This document shows, in pieces, positions 7,399 through 14,944 of a DNA stretch of 41,490 nt (positions are counted from its first letter, which is position 1; each line of letters starts with the position of its first letter). The notes below the pieces were generated by a model. It made no database searches and had not been told where the DNA came from. It saw nothing but the letters and a program-made list of their open reading frames with translations. The DNA comes from CALLCD01 sp039817885 (GTDB lineage: Bacteria; Pseudomonadota; Alphaproteobacteria; Caulobacterales; Hyphomonadaceae), in contig JBCBUY010000024.1 in assembly GCA_039817885.1 (NCBI GenBank), positions 1 through 41,490 of the forward strand, given 5' to 3'. Both the position numbers and the translations under genes were made by a program.

Positions 7399-7900
7399 AA
7401 CGGTCGCGCGCCCGGAGTTTGCATTCGACGCATCGGAATTTCCGCCACGCTTCGCCGCGTTCATCGCGATGCTCAAGGAACCCGGTGTTCCAGACATTCC
7501 CGTTGGCATTCGCTCGCTCGGTATTCGACCGGATCTCTGGCTGACAGAGATTCGTCCGGGCCGGGTCACCTATGTTTGGCCAAATGGGGGAGAGCGCGAT
7601 ATCTCTCCTGGCCGCGCCTTTGGCGGATGGGTTGCCGGATTTTCGGATCATATCGTGTCGATCTGCATGTTCTCCGCGTTGAAAGAGGGAGAGGCCTTCA
7701 CCACGCAGGATCTGCAGGTGAAACTCTTCAGACCCGTCGGGCAAGGGGATGTCACGATCACGGCTGAGGTGAAGAACAGGTCGCGGACGACGGGCTATGT
7801 TGAGGCTGAATGGCGCAATGCCGATGGCAAGCTGGCCGCGAAGATACTGGCCTGGAAAGCCATTCGGCCGGAGGCGGAACTCCATCCGACCGGCCTCTGA
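7385..7900 (+). CDS. Hotdog-fold (PaaI-type) thioesterase family protein
   Basis: A 171-residue acyl-CoA thioesterase-like protein. The hotdog core starts around GRAFGGWVAGFSDH (about 76-90), followed by the strands QDLQVKLFRPVGQGDVTI and GYVEAEWRNADGKL that fit the family. It probably cleaves a CoA or related thioester, but the substrate is not visible. The ATG at 7385 lies inside the end of the exported Rid gene, so translation is likely coupled and this is the last gene of the SDR-Rid-Rid unit. It converges with the DUF3667 gene 19 bp downstream. Confidence 0.72.
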   Translation: MSETKTVARPEFAFDASEFPPRFAAFIAMLKEPGVPDIPVGIRSLGIRPDLWLTEIRPGRVTYVWPNGGERDISPGRAFGGWVAGFSDHIVSICMFSALKEGEAFTTQDLQVKLFRPVGQGDVTITAEVKNRSRTTGYVEAEWRNADGKLAAKILAWKAIRPEAELHPTGL

Positions 7901-7919
7901 TTGATTGCTTTGACAGGGG

Positions 7920-8999
7920 CTAAGGAGCGCTCCCCGACAAATAGCTATCGCCCTCATTCATCAATGTGTCCCAGTCGATGAGACCGGCCTCATTGGCCCC
8001 CAGGATCGATACGCCGACAACGACGAGTATCAAGCCGATAAAGCCAAAGATAAGAAGCAGGAAGGTTCGCAAGACGGTCAGGATCCGACTTGTGTCGTAA
8101 CTCTTCCGCATGATCTTGTAGAAATAGATCGGCAGTGAAATGCCAAAAATCGCCCAGCCCAATCCCGCACTCACACTCGAAAACAGAATGGCGAGACTTG
8201 CCGCAAGGTAGAGAAATGTCTGCATGTGCAGCGCGACAATGATGTGATTGTAGACATAAATCCGGCGAATCCAGAAGTGCATTGCCGTCAGCAGAAGGAT
8301 GTTGAACGGCACGAGCATGAAGCTCATACGGGGGGCCCAGATGCGTACTGCGCTGAAAACCTCCTGACGGCTGGCGGTAAAGCGATCCATGCCTTCAATA
8401 AGCTCAACCAATTCAGCGCTGTCTTCATCGGTGAAGTCTGCCGACTCCTCGGAAATCGATCTGACGAACTCAGCCACCGCTTCCGGATTGAGGGTGTCGT
8501 CCTCATTGAAGACGTCGTCAAAGCCCTCCTGGTCACCAAGCTTCCCTTTCCCCTCCAATGGCAGGTCGGCGATCGCTGCCCGTGCATTGAAGGTGCGGAT
8601 GAGATCGTCGCTCTCCAGCACCCCTGTTCGTTCGACCATGCCGAAAATCAGCAGAAAGAAGGCGACCGAGGCGAGAAGGAACAACCGAAACGGCGGCACA
8701 TATCGGGCGCGTTTGCCATCGAGATAAGCACGGGTGACGTGCCCCGGACGGAAGACGAGCGCCGGCACCGTTTTCCACACGCGACCATCGATCGATAGAA
8801 TTGAGTCGAAAACGTCCCTGGTGAGCGCCCAAATCGGCTGTTTCATGTCCTTGGCGCTCTGGCCACAATTCCAGCAATACTCTCCGGTCAGCGTCGCGCC
8901 ACAATTGGGACACGGGCCGTCCAGGAACCCATCGCCATCGATATCGCGCGCCACTGCACCGACTGACGCTGCGCCTACAATTTCAAGTTCATTCTCCAA
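7920..8999 (-). CDS. DUF3667 zinc-ribbon integral membrane protein
   Basis: A 359-residue membrane protein. A four-cysteine zinc ribbon, CPNCG (30-34) and CWNCG (42-46), is followed by the conserved FDSILSIDGRVWKT and PGHVTRAYLDGKRARYVPP stretches of DUF3667. Five hydrophobic segments follow (near 105-125 and four in the C-terminal half). I chose the TTG at 8999 (MENELEIVGAASVGAVARDI): it has a GGGGAAG ribosome site and matches how relatives begin. Longer ATG starts at 9242 and 9179 would run over the divergent peptidase gene. The function of the family is unknown. Confidence 0.8.
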   Translation of the reverse strand: MENELEIVGAASVGAVARDIDGDGFLDGPCPNCGATLTGEYCWNCGQSAKDMKQPIWALTRDVFDSILSIDGRVWKTVPALVFRPGHVTRAYLDGKRARYVPPFRLFLLASVAFFLLIFGMVERTGVLESDDLIRTFNARAAIADLPLEGKGKLGDQEGFDDVFNEDDTLNPEAVAEFVRSISEESADFTDEDSAELVELIEGMDRFTASRQEVFSAVRIWAPRMSFMLVPFNILLLTAMHFWIRRIYVYNHIIVALHMQTFLYLAASLAILFSSVSAGLGWAIFGISLPIYFYKIMRKSYDTSRILTVLRTFLLLIFGFIGLILVVVGVSILGANEAGLIDWDTLMNEGDSYLSGSAP

Positions 9000-9138
9000 A
9001 CCGCACTTCCCCGCTGCGACCGCACTCTTACTAGTAGCCGAGTATGGCCATAATTTCACGAAGTGTGGCAAGGCGCTCGACAGCTGATTAGAAATCAGCA
9101 GATTTTGAGGGTCGCAAAGAATTTCCTGGAGGATTGTG

Positions 9139-10437
9139 ATGTTCACTCGTTTCTCTTTGAGCCTGATCTTGGTGTTCATCGTCCTTTCGGGGCCGTCAGC
9201 AGTCGCCGATGATGATGCCGTTTTGACCGCGATTGACCGCAATCTCGATGATCAAATGGCGTTTCTGGAGGAGACCGTGAACCAGAATTCCGGGACACTA
9301 AACGTGCAGGGTGTGCGCGCTGCCGGACAGATCTATGCGCGGGGGTTTGAAGAGATCGGCTTTGACACATACTGGATCGATATGCCGGAAGACATGGGGC
9401 GCGGCGGACATTTCGTGGCAACGCAAGACTTCGGATCGGGGCCGCACATCCTGCTAATCGGTCATATCGACACGGTGTTTGAGAAATTCAGCCCCTTCCA
9501 GAGCTTTGAGCTTGATGGCGATATCGCTCGGGGCCCCGGCATTTCCGACATGAAGGGCGGCAATGCCGTGATCCTCTATGCGATGAAGGCCCTGATAGAG
9601 GGGGACATGCCGACGGCCGGCAAGGTGACGGTGTTCCTGACCGGGGATGAGGAGTCGGCTGGATCCCCCCTCTCCATCTCACGCAAAGATCTGATCGAAG
9701 CCGGCAAAGCCGCAGATGTGGCGCTGAACTTTGAAGGGGGCACCAATGAATGGGCGGTGACCGGCCGGCGCGGATCATCCAATTGGCGTCTTGAGACGTC
9801 CGCCCCTCAGGCCCATTCCTCCGGTATGTTTTCAGATCGTGTGGGGGCCGGGGCCGTTTTCGAAATGGCGCGCATCCTCAATCGGTTTTACGGCGAGGTC
9901 CGGGGCCCTTTTGGCCTCACCTTCAATCCTGGCGTGATCGCGGGCGGCACGATTGTCAGAGAAGGGGGAAGTTACTCGTCCCAGTCGATTTATGGGAAGA
10001 CCAATGTCGTTGCGCAAAAGAGCATCGTGTATGGCGGTCTTCGCTTTCTCAATGATGCCCAGCTGGAGGAAGCGCGCGACAAGATGCGGGGCATTGTCGA
10101 GGACAGTCTGCCGCTGACCGAGGCGGAAATCGTGTTTGAGGACCGCTATCCGGCCATGGAGGAGACCGCGGCAAATTTGGCGCTTCTGGACAAGCTGAAT
10201 GCGGTGCACGCTCGGCTGGGGCTAGAGCCTGCCAAGCCCTACCCGCCGGAGCAACGCGGTGCGGCCGATATCAGTTTCATCGCTCCCTATGTGACCTCCA
10301 TGGACGGGCTCGGCGTCAGCGGCCGGGGAGCCCATTCTCCCGGCGAGTTTATGGAGGTGTCCTCGCTCAGGGATGCCACACGACGGGCGGCGCTCTTTAT
10401 TGGTGATTTGCTGAATGAGGGCGCTGCGGCGGAATGA
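9139..10437 (+). CDS. Secreted M20-family zinc peptidase
   Basis: This is a 432-residue glutamate carboxypeptidase-like enzyme with a signal peptide (about 1-23, ending AVA). The dinuclear zinc site is complete: His109 in GHIDTVFE, bridging Asp137 in GISDMKGG, catalytic Glu171 and ligand Glu172 in GDEESAG, Glu199 in NFEG, and a C-terminal His399 in RGAHSPGEF. The dimerisation insert lies at about 205-320. GGAGG precedes the ATG at 9139 by six bases; a GTG three bases earlier is also possible. It probably removes acidic residues or hydrolyses amide-linked amino acids in the periplasm. It is divergent from the DUF3667 gene. Confidence 0.86.
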   Translation: MFTRFSLSLILVFIVLSGPSAVADDDAVLTAIDRNLDDQMAFLEETVNQNSGTLNVQGVRAAGQIYARGFEEIGFDTYWIDMPEDMGRGGHFVATQDFGSGPHILLIGHIDTVFEKFSPFQSFELDGDIARGPGISDMKGGNAVILYAMKALIEGDMPTAGKVTVFLTGDEESAGSPLSISRKDLIEAGKAADVALNFEGGTNEWAVTGRRGSSNWRLETSAPQAHSSGMFSDRVGAGAVFEMARILNRFYGEVRGPFGLTFNPGVIAGGTIVREGGSYSSQSIYGKTNVVAQKSIVYGGLRFLNDAQLEEARDKMRGIVEDSLPLTEAEIVFEDRYPAMEETAANLALLDKLNAVHARLGLEPAKPYPPEQRGAADISFIAPYVTSMDGLGVSGRGAHSPGEFMEVSSLRDATRRAALFIGDLLNEGAAAE

Positions 10438-10538
10438 ACGGTGGGGATTTGCGTTGCTGTTGGGCGAGTTAGGTAAAGGTCTGCTCCCGGTGGCGGAGGG
10501 GACATCATGAGTTACGCAACACTCGCTATACGGAAAGC

Positions 10539-11198
10539 TCAAGATTTCGTCAGGTAATGATAGATCATGTCGGAATAGGTTTGGATCAACGTTTCGTCGT
10601 CAGGACGCAATTCGTCCTGGAAGGTGGAATTGACGAAAACGATACGGTCTAAAAACAATATATTGCCGAAATAATTCACCATCTTGGCCGCCTGGCTTAG
10701 GTCTTCGTGAGCGATCTCGTCACGGTAAGACTCAAGTTGCCTGACCTGAGCTTCAAAGGCTTGCTCCACCAAGGTCCTGGCCAATGGAATCTCAAGATCA
10801 GGGTTCAATCGGCGATACGTCAGAAGCGCGCGGCGCACGCCCAGCGACTGGTTGATCTGCGCCAGCGCTCCCCGGATCGACACTGTGATTGCCGTCCGCA
10901 GGTCCGGACGGTCCATGGCTTCCACAGCGATACCGTCGATTGTTCCTGTCTCGCGAAGTTCAGCGAGTCGTTCTTGCGTGCGCTCCAATTGCCTGTCGAG
11001 CAAAGCCGGTAGCAGCGCCTCCTTGTCCTTGAAGTGGCTGTAGACGGACCCCACCGCCACCCCAGCCTCGCGCGCCAGTTCAGCAATCGAGAGCTCTTCA
11101 AACTCACGGGTTTCAAGCAAGGTTTCAAGCCCATCGAGAATTCTCTCGCGGGTTGCCAGAGCGCGCTTTTGCATAGGTTTCTGCTGAACTTTAGCCAT
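10539..11198 (-). CDS. TetR-family transcriptional repressor
   Basis: A 219-residue TetR regulator. The N-terminal helix-turn-helix runs from about 13 to 59, with ATRERILDG, then LSIAELAREAGVAVGSVY and HFKDKEALLPALL. The ligand domain follows. AAGGAA precedes the ATG at 11198; a longer frame to 11240 would overlap its own promoter. It faces the CPBP protease gene across 124 bp that contain one 24-bp palindrome centred between divergent promoters, so it very likely represses itself and the CPBP operon. The inducer is unknown. Confidence 0.88.
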   Translation of the reverse strand: MAKVQQKPMQKRALATRERILDGLETLLETREFEELSIAELAREAGVAVGSVYSHFKDKEALLPALLDRQLERTQERLAELRETGTIDGIAVEAMDRPDLRTAITVSIRGALAQINQSLGVRRALLTYRRLNPDLEIPLARTLVEQAFEAQVRQLESYRDEIAHEDLSQAAKMVNYFGNILFLDRIVFVNSTFQDELRPDDETLIQTYSDMIYHYLTKS

Positions 11199-11242
11199 GG
11201 TTTCCTTTTCCCGATTGCTGCCTTGAATGCAACGCTTCAATA

Positions 11243-11277
11243 ATTATATTGAATTTGAATTCATATTCAATTATAGG
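11243..11277. promoter_or_regulatory. Facing promoters sharing one TetR operator
   Basis: A 24-bp palindrome at 11248-11271 has 12-bp arms (ATTGAATTTGAA / TTCATATTCAAT) with one mismatch, centred on GAATTC. Rightward, TTGAAT (11249-11254), 17 bp and TATAGG (11272-11277) form a promoter for the CPBP gene. Leftward, TTGAAT (11270-11265), 16 bp and a perfect TATAAT (11248-11243) form a promoter for tetR. A repressor bound to the palindrome would block both. Confidence 0.75.
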
Positions 11278-11322
11278 TGTCGAAGAATTACAGCAAGCCA
11301 GATTTGAGAAGGAGATAAAATC

Positions 11323-12066
11323 ATGATCACGAACACCACCGCCCCTGCCCATCCGGCGGTCGCGCAACCGCACACCTCACTTTCGGGGAGGATCCCGCCT
11401 TGGGCGCAGATCCTCGTCATCCTCGCACTATGGCCGATCGTCAAATCCATTCCCGGCGTCCCTTTTTCAGGGCAGCTCTACATGTTTGTAGCACTCATCA
11501 CGGCGACGTGGTTCGTGCGCAAGGACGGCCAGACCTGGCACGATCTCGGCCTGCGCTGGGCGTCAAACTGGCAAGACTTTGCCAAGGGTGCTGCGATGGT
11601 TGTGGCGACATTTGTCGCCTCGGTCGCCGTCAATGGTGCCGTCCAGTACGCTATCCTAACAGTGACAGGCGCTCCGGCTGAGCGGACTTTCTATGATGTG
11701 TCCACCCTGCCACTTTACCTCACCATGATGGCGCTGATTTGGACGACCAATGCCTTTGGCGAGGAAATGGTCTTTCGCGGCCTGATCATGAGCCGCTTTG
11801 CAACGATGTTTGGCGGCACACGCTTTGCCTGGATCCTCGCGGCATTTGCCCAGGCCGCCGTCTTCGGTGCAGGCCATGCGGCTCAAGGCATCCACGGGGT
11901 GATCATCACCGGCTTTGTCGGTTTGGCCTTCGGTCTTCTCTACCTCGTTGCCCGGCGCAATCTGTGGCCGATGATCATCGCCCACGGCATCATCAACACG
12001 ATCGGCATGACAGTCCTGCACTTGCAATCGACCGGCGTGATCGCCGCTGGCAATCCGATCGGCTGA
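11323..12066 (+). CDS. CPBP-family intramembrane glutamic endopeptidase
   Basis: This is a 247-residue Abi/CAAX-protease-type (CPBP) membrane protein with about six to seven hydrophobic helices. The three family motifs are present: EEMVFRG with Glu147, Glu148 and Arg152; FGAGH with His185; and AHGIINT with His221 and Asn225. Members are membrane proteases used in protein prenyl-tail processing, bacteriocin immunity or signalling; the substrate here is unknown. A strong AAGGAG site precedes the ATG. It is followed 39 bp later by a small membrane protein gene and is controlled by the adjacent tetR. Confidence 0.87.
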   Translation: MITNTTAPAHPAVAQPHTSLSGRIPPWAQILVILALWPIVKSIPGVPFSGQLYMFVALITATWFVRKDGQTWHDLGLRWASNWQDFAKGAAMVVATFVASVAVNGAVQYAILTVTGAPAERTFYDVSTLPLYLTMMALIWTTNAFGEEMVFRGLIMSRFATMFGGTRFAWILAAFAQAAVFGAGHAAQGIHGVIITGFVGLAFGLLYLVARRNLWPMIIAHGIINTIGMTVLHLQSTGVIAAGNPIG

Positions 12067-12105
12067 CCCTGCACCCGAAACACGACCCCAAGAAGGAGAC
12101 ACCCA

Positions 12106-12369
12106 ATGTCCTGGAAAAAACCCGTCCTTATCGGAGCCTGGAGCCTCGCCCTGGTCGGCTGGATCGCGCAAATCCCGGTTCTTTTGCTCGTGAGCGACAA
12201 GACTGCCAAGCTGCTGTCTTTTGGTGGAGCCATCGTGCTGACCGAGATCGCGTTCTACGCCACTGCAGGCCTTCTCGGCCTGACGCTGGTGCAAAGCCGC
12301 CGGAAGATATGGGCGGCCATCAAAGCCTTCGTCATGCGCAAATCAACCAGCGGGCAGGCAGTAGAGTGA
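12106..12369 (+). CDS. Small two-helix membrane protein
   Basis: An 87-residue protein with two predicted membrane helices (about 6-28 and 35-60) and a basic C-terminal tail. I do not recognise the family. AAGGAG precedes the ATG, and the gene ends 55 bp before a strong terminator, so it is the second and last gene of the tetR-controlled CPBP unit. A small partner of the membrane protease is possible but unproven. Confidence 0.65.
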   Translation: MSWKKPVLIGAWSLALVGWIAQIPVLLLVSDKTAKLLSFGGAIVLTEIAFYATAGLLGLTLVQSRRKIWAAIKAFVMRKSTSGQAVE

Positions 12370-12424
12370 CTTTCAACTGAGGCACAAACCGTTGCCGGCC
12401 GAAAAGCTCATCTCCATGCGCAAG

Positions 12425-12457
12425 AACCTCGTTATGTCATTGCATAGCGGGGTTTTC
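12425..12457 (+). terminator. Rho-independent terminator of the CPBP unit
   Basis: A 12-bp stem with two G-U pairs, AACCTCGTTATG (12425-12436) and CATAGCGGGGTT (12443-12454), closes a six-base loop and runs into TTTT. It lies 55 bp after the stop codon at 12369. Confidence 0.7.
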
Positions 12458-12763
12458 GCGAACCTGGCCACAGCCTTCGCGCAGAGAAAACCATATAATG
12501 GTGTTGGTCTCCCACTTGACCCAAAGCGGTCAAAACATCCAATCCGCAAATCGCTCACACCTATTCTCTGGATCCGCCATCAATCACCTGCCCTCTTTAA
12601 CCGGAGCGCGCCACACCTTATCTATGATAAGGGCGAGGGATGACGATGCTCACCCAAAATTGGCTGGACCGTGATCGCCGCGATGCGGGATCATGGACTC
12701 CAGCTGCTTTCATTGCACTGGGCGCTGCCGCGCGGGCCTGGTAGATTGAACAAGGAGGCCAAA
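12458..12763 (+). promoter_or_regulatory. rpoH upstream region
   Basis: About 305 bp with no gene. It holds an isolated perfect TATAAT at 12493-12498 without a good -35, a 6-bp inverted repeat TTGACC-N6-GGTCAA at 12516-12533, and a hairpin CCTTATC-TAT-GATAAGG at 12616-12632. The TTGACC arm (preceded by C, giving CTTGACC) could serve as a sigma-32-like -35, which would fit autoregulation of rpoH, but no convincing -10 is seen. The ribosome site AAGGAGG lies at 12752-12758. Confidence 0.4.
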
Positions 12764-13651
12764 ATGGCCAAAACGACTGCTCTTGCATTGAGCCCTGAAC
12801 AGGGCCTCTCACGCTATCTCAGCGAGATCCGCAAATTTCCCATGCTGGCCAAGGAAGAAGAGTTCATGCTCGCCAAACGCTGGCAGGAGCACGAAGATTC
12901 AGACGCTGCAGAGAAGATGGTGACCTCCCACCTCAGACTCGTCGCCAAGATTGCCATGGGCTATCGCGGCTATGGTTTGCCGATGGCCGAGGTGATCTCC
13001 GAGGGCAATGTTGGCTTGATGCAGTCGGTCAAGAAATTCGATCCGGATAAGGGGTTTCGCCTCGCCACCTATGCCATGTGGTGGATCCGCGCTTCGATCC
13101 AGGAATACATCCTACGCTCATGGAGCCTCGTAAAACTCGGCACCACGGCGGCGCAAAAGAAGCTGTTCTTCAATCTTCGCCGCATCAAGGGCGAAATCAA
13201 TGCGCTGGAACAGGGCGACCTTAACCCCGAACAGGTGGCGGAGATTGCCGAGCGGTTGAATGTGTCAGAGGACGAAGTCCGCTCGATGAATGGGCGGATG
13301 TCCGGCTCTGACGCATCGCTGAATGTGCCCATGGGCCAGGAAGGCGACATGGAGTGGCAGGATTGGCTCGCCGATGAAGAGCCGAACCAGGCTGCGAACT
13401 TTGCCCAGACCCAGGAGTTCGACGCGCGTATGGAGCTTTTGCAGTCTGCGATGGCCGATCTCAATGAGCGTGAACAGCACATCTTGCAGGAACGCCGCCT
13501 GACCGATGAGCCAAAGACGCTGGAAGAGCTGTCGGAGGTCTACAATGTCTCCCGCGAGCGGATCCGGCAGATCGAGGTGCGGGCGTTTGAAAAGCTGCAA
13601 AAAGCGATGGTCCGCATGGCGAAGGAGCAAGGGCTGCCGATGGGGGCTTAG
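12764..13651 (+). CDS. rpoH: RNA polymerase heat-shock sigma factor RpoH (sigma-32)
   Basis: This 295-residue sigma-70-family factor directs transcription of heat-shock genes. Region 2 lies at about 50-120 with HLRLVAKIAMGYRGYG and ATYAMWWIRASIQEYI. The diagnostic RpoH box QKKLFFNLR is at 131-139, where it takes part in core binding and FtsH/DnaK control. Region 4 lies at about 225-285 and ends with the SRERIRQIEVRAFEKL helix-turn-helix. AAGGAGG fixes the start at 12764. It is monocistronic, bounded by terminators on both sides. Alphaproteobacteria often have more than one rpoH copy, and which one this is cannot be told here. Confidence 0.95.
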   Translation: MAKTTALALSPEQGLSRYLSEIRKFPMLAKEEEFMLAKRWQEHEDSDAAEKMVTSHLRLVAKIAMGYRGYGLPMAEVISEGNVGLMQSVKKFDPDKGFRLATYAMWWIRASIQEYILRSWSLVKLGTTAAQKKLFFNLRRIKGEINALEQGDLNPEQVAEIAERLNVSEDEVRSMNGRMSGSDASLNVPMGQEGDMEWQDWLADEEPNQAANFAQTQEFDARMELLQSAMADLNEREQHILQERRLTDEPKTLEELSEVYNVSRERIRQIEVRAFEKLQKAMVRMAKEQGLPMGA

Positions 13652-13680
13652 GGCTCGTTGTTCCAGATGCTGATTAGAAG

Positions 13681-13705
13681 TGCCGCGGTTCGTCCGCGGC
13701 ATTTT
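13681..13705 (+). terminator. Rho-independent terminator of rpoH
   Basis: A perfect 8-bp GC-rich stem, TGCCGCGG (13681-13688) and CCGCGGCA (13694-13701), closes a TTCGT loop and is followed by TTTT. It starts 30 bp after the rpoH stop. Confidence 0.88.
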
Positions 13706-13733
13706 CGTATTCTAATACAAACAGCTAAGAGTC

Positions 13734-13769
13734 TTGACCTAAAGTAGGATGCATGACATATGTGTCATG
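13734..13769 (+). promoter_or_regulatory. Toxin-antitoxin promoter and operator
   Basis: TTGACC (13734-13739) is followed after 17 bp by CATATG. That weak -10 lies inside a 7-bp inverted repeat CATGACA-TATG-TGTCATG (13752-13769). The dyad over the -10 is the usual place for autorepression by an antitoxin. It lies 75 bp before the toxin start. Confidence 0.5.
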
Positions 13770-13843
13770 TGGCTAGCGAGCAATTTGGGGAATTTAGTGC
13801 ATACTAGATATGCGCTGCCGACCATTCTGTTTGGAGCCTACGA

Positions 13844-14164
13844 ATGCAACTCGAACACTATGTCGACGAGTACGGAGACGACTTATTTGAAGCTTCCCTT
13901 TTAGACCTTCCGCAGCGGGCCCGGCTTCGCGCGCGCACCGCCATCGCCCGCATGGATGATGGTAATTTCGGTGATCACAAATCGCTGGGCGATGGGCTTT
14001 TGGAGCGGCGCGTACATGCGGAAGGTGGCATTCGGATCTACTATGCAAAGCGCGGCGAAGAAGTTGTGCTTTTGCTGATCGCAGGTCTGAAGGCTTCGCA
14101 GGACAAGGATATTGATACGGCCCGAATGAGGCTGGAGAATTATGACAGCAGGATCGACCCCTAA
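13844..14164 (+). CDS. RelE/HigB-superfamily toxin (addiction-module killer type)
   Basis: A 106-residue toxin of the COG3657 putative addiction-module killer group, within the RelE/ParE fold. The diagnostic C-terminal half reads LLERRVHAEGGIRIYYAK, then VVLLLIAGLKASQDKDI. Such toxins are mostly ribosome-dependent mRNA interferases, which is family knowledge and not shown here. The gene comes first in the module (the HigBA-type order) and overlaps the antitoxin gene by 23 bp. Confidence 0.85.
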   Translation: MQLEHYVDEYGDDLFEASLLDLPQRARLRARTAIARMDDGNFGDHKSLGDGLLERRVHAEGGIRIYYAKRGEEVVLLLIAGLKASQDKDIDTARMRLENYDSRIDP

Positions 14165-14486
14165 ACCCAGCCGCCCCCACGCTGAGGCGTTGAAGGAGGC
14201 CTATGCCGACCAGGCCGAAGCACTCGCCATGCTCCGACATGCGCTGGTGAGCTTTGTTGAGGGCGATGCGGAAGAAGGCAAATACGCCCTGCGCAGCCTG
14301 GTGATGGGACGTATGGGCTTTGAAGGCGCGGCGCGGGAGACGGGTATCCCGGCGCGCAGCCTGAACCGCATGCTGTCAGCCGACGGCAACCCATCCATGT
14401 CCAACCTCGCGCTTATTTACAAGCTGCTCCATGACGACCTCGGTGTGAAAGCAGACTGGTCGCTTGCGGGGGCAGACGCCGCGTGA
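14142..14486 (+). CDS. HTH antitoxin of the toxin-antitoxin pair
   Basis: A 114-residue partner of the upstream toxin. Its C-terminal helix-turn-helix (about 50-105) includes GFEGAARETGIPARSLNRML and the NPSMSNLALIYKLL stretch typical of COG3636 antidote proteins. It should neutralise the toxin by direct binding and repress the module through the dyad at 13752-13769. Its stop TGA overlaps an in-frame GTG (14483) of the following exported Rid gene, so that gene may be a third member of the transcript. Confidence 0.83.
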   Translation: MTAGSTPKPSRPHAEALKEAYADQAEALAMLRHALVSFVEGDAEEGKYALRSLVMGRMGFEGAARETGIPARSLNRMLSADGNPSMSNLALIYKLLHDDLGVKADWSLAGADAA

Positions 14487-14497
14487 GACATCAGGGT

Positions 14498-14944
14498 ATG
14501 ATCAGATCTACCCTTGCCGCCCTCGCCCTTTGTTTTGCCTTTCCGGTCTGTGCTCAGACATCTGACCCGGCCCCAGAGCCGCGCGCCCAGACCCTGCCCT
14601 ATTCGCCGGTGATTGTGTCGGGAGACACGATCTATCTGGCGGGGCATCTTGGTTTTGTGCCGGGCACGCGCGCGTTTCCCGAAGGCGGGATAGGTCCCCA
14701 AACCACCCAAACACTGGAGAACATTGGGGCGACCTTGGCCACTGTTGGGGCAAGCCATGCCGATCTCGTCCGGTGTCAGGTCTTCCTCGTCAATGCCGAG
14801 GACTTTGGTGGGATGAACGCTGCGTATCGGAAATTCTTCCCCGAAACACCGCCGGCCCGAACGACCGTTGCGGTCGCGTTAGCCGCCCCTGACGCCCTGA
14901 TCGAGATTGAGTGCACCGGCGTCAAGGGCCATGGCGGTCCTTAG
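14498..14944 (+). CDS. Exported RidA-family protein with intact catalytic arginine
   Basis: This is a 148-residue Rid protein with a signal peptide (MIRSTLAALALCFAFPVCAQ, cleavage near residue 20). Unlike the two Rid proteins at 6459 and 6877, it keeps the catalytic motif PPARTTVAV with Arg121 and the IEIE strand with Glu136/138, so imine/enamine hydrolase activity is plausible, but in the periplasm. An in-frame GTG at 14483 would overlap the antitoxin stop codon; the ATG at 14498 gives the cleaner signal peptide. It is co-oriented with the toxin-antitoxin pair and converges with sdpI, overlapping it by 4 bp. Confidence 0.82.
   Translation: MIRSTLAALALCFAFPVCAQTSDPAPEPRAQTLPYSPVIVSGDTIYLAGHLGFVPGTRAFPEGGIGPQTTQTLENIGATLATVGASHADLVRCQVFLVNAEDFGGMNAAYRKFFPETPPARTTVAVALAAPDALIEIECTGVKGHGGP

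Noticed and set aside
3849..7900. A multi-gene phage-defence island around the DUF262 gene
   Set aside because: The flanking genes are metabolic (FAH, SDR, Rid, thioesterase), and there is no methylase, integrase or second defence gene.
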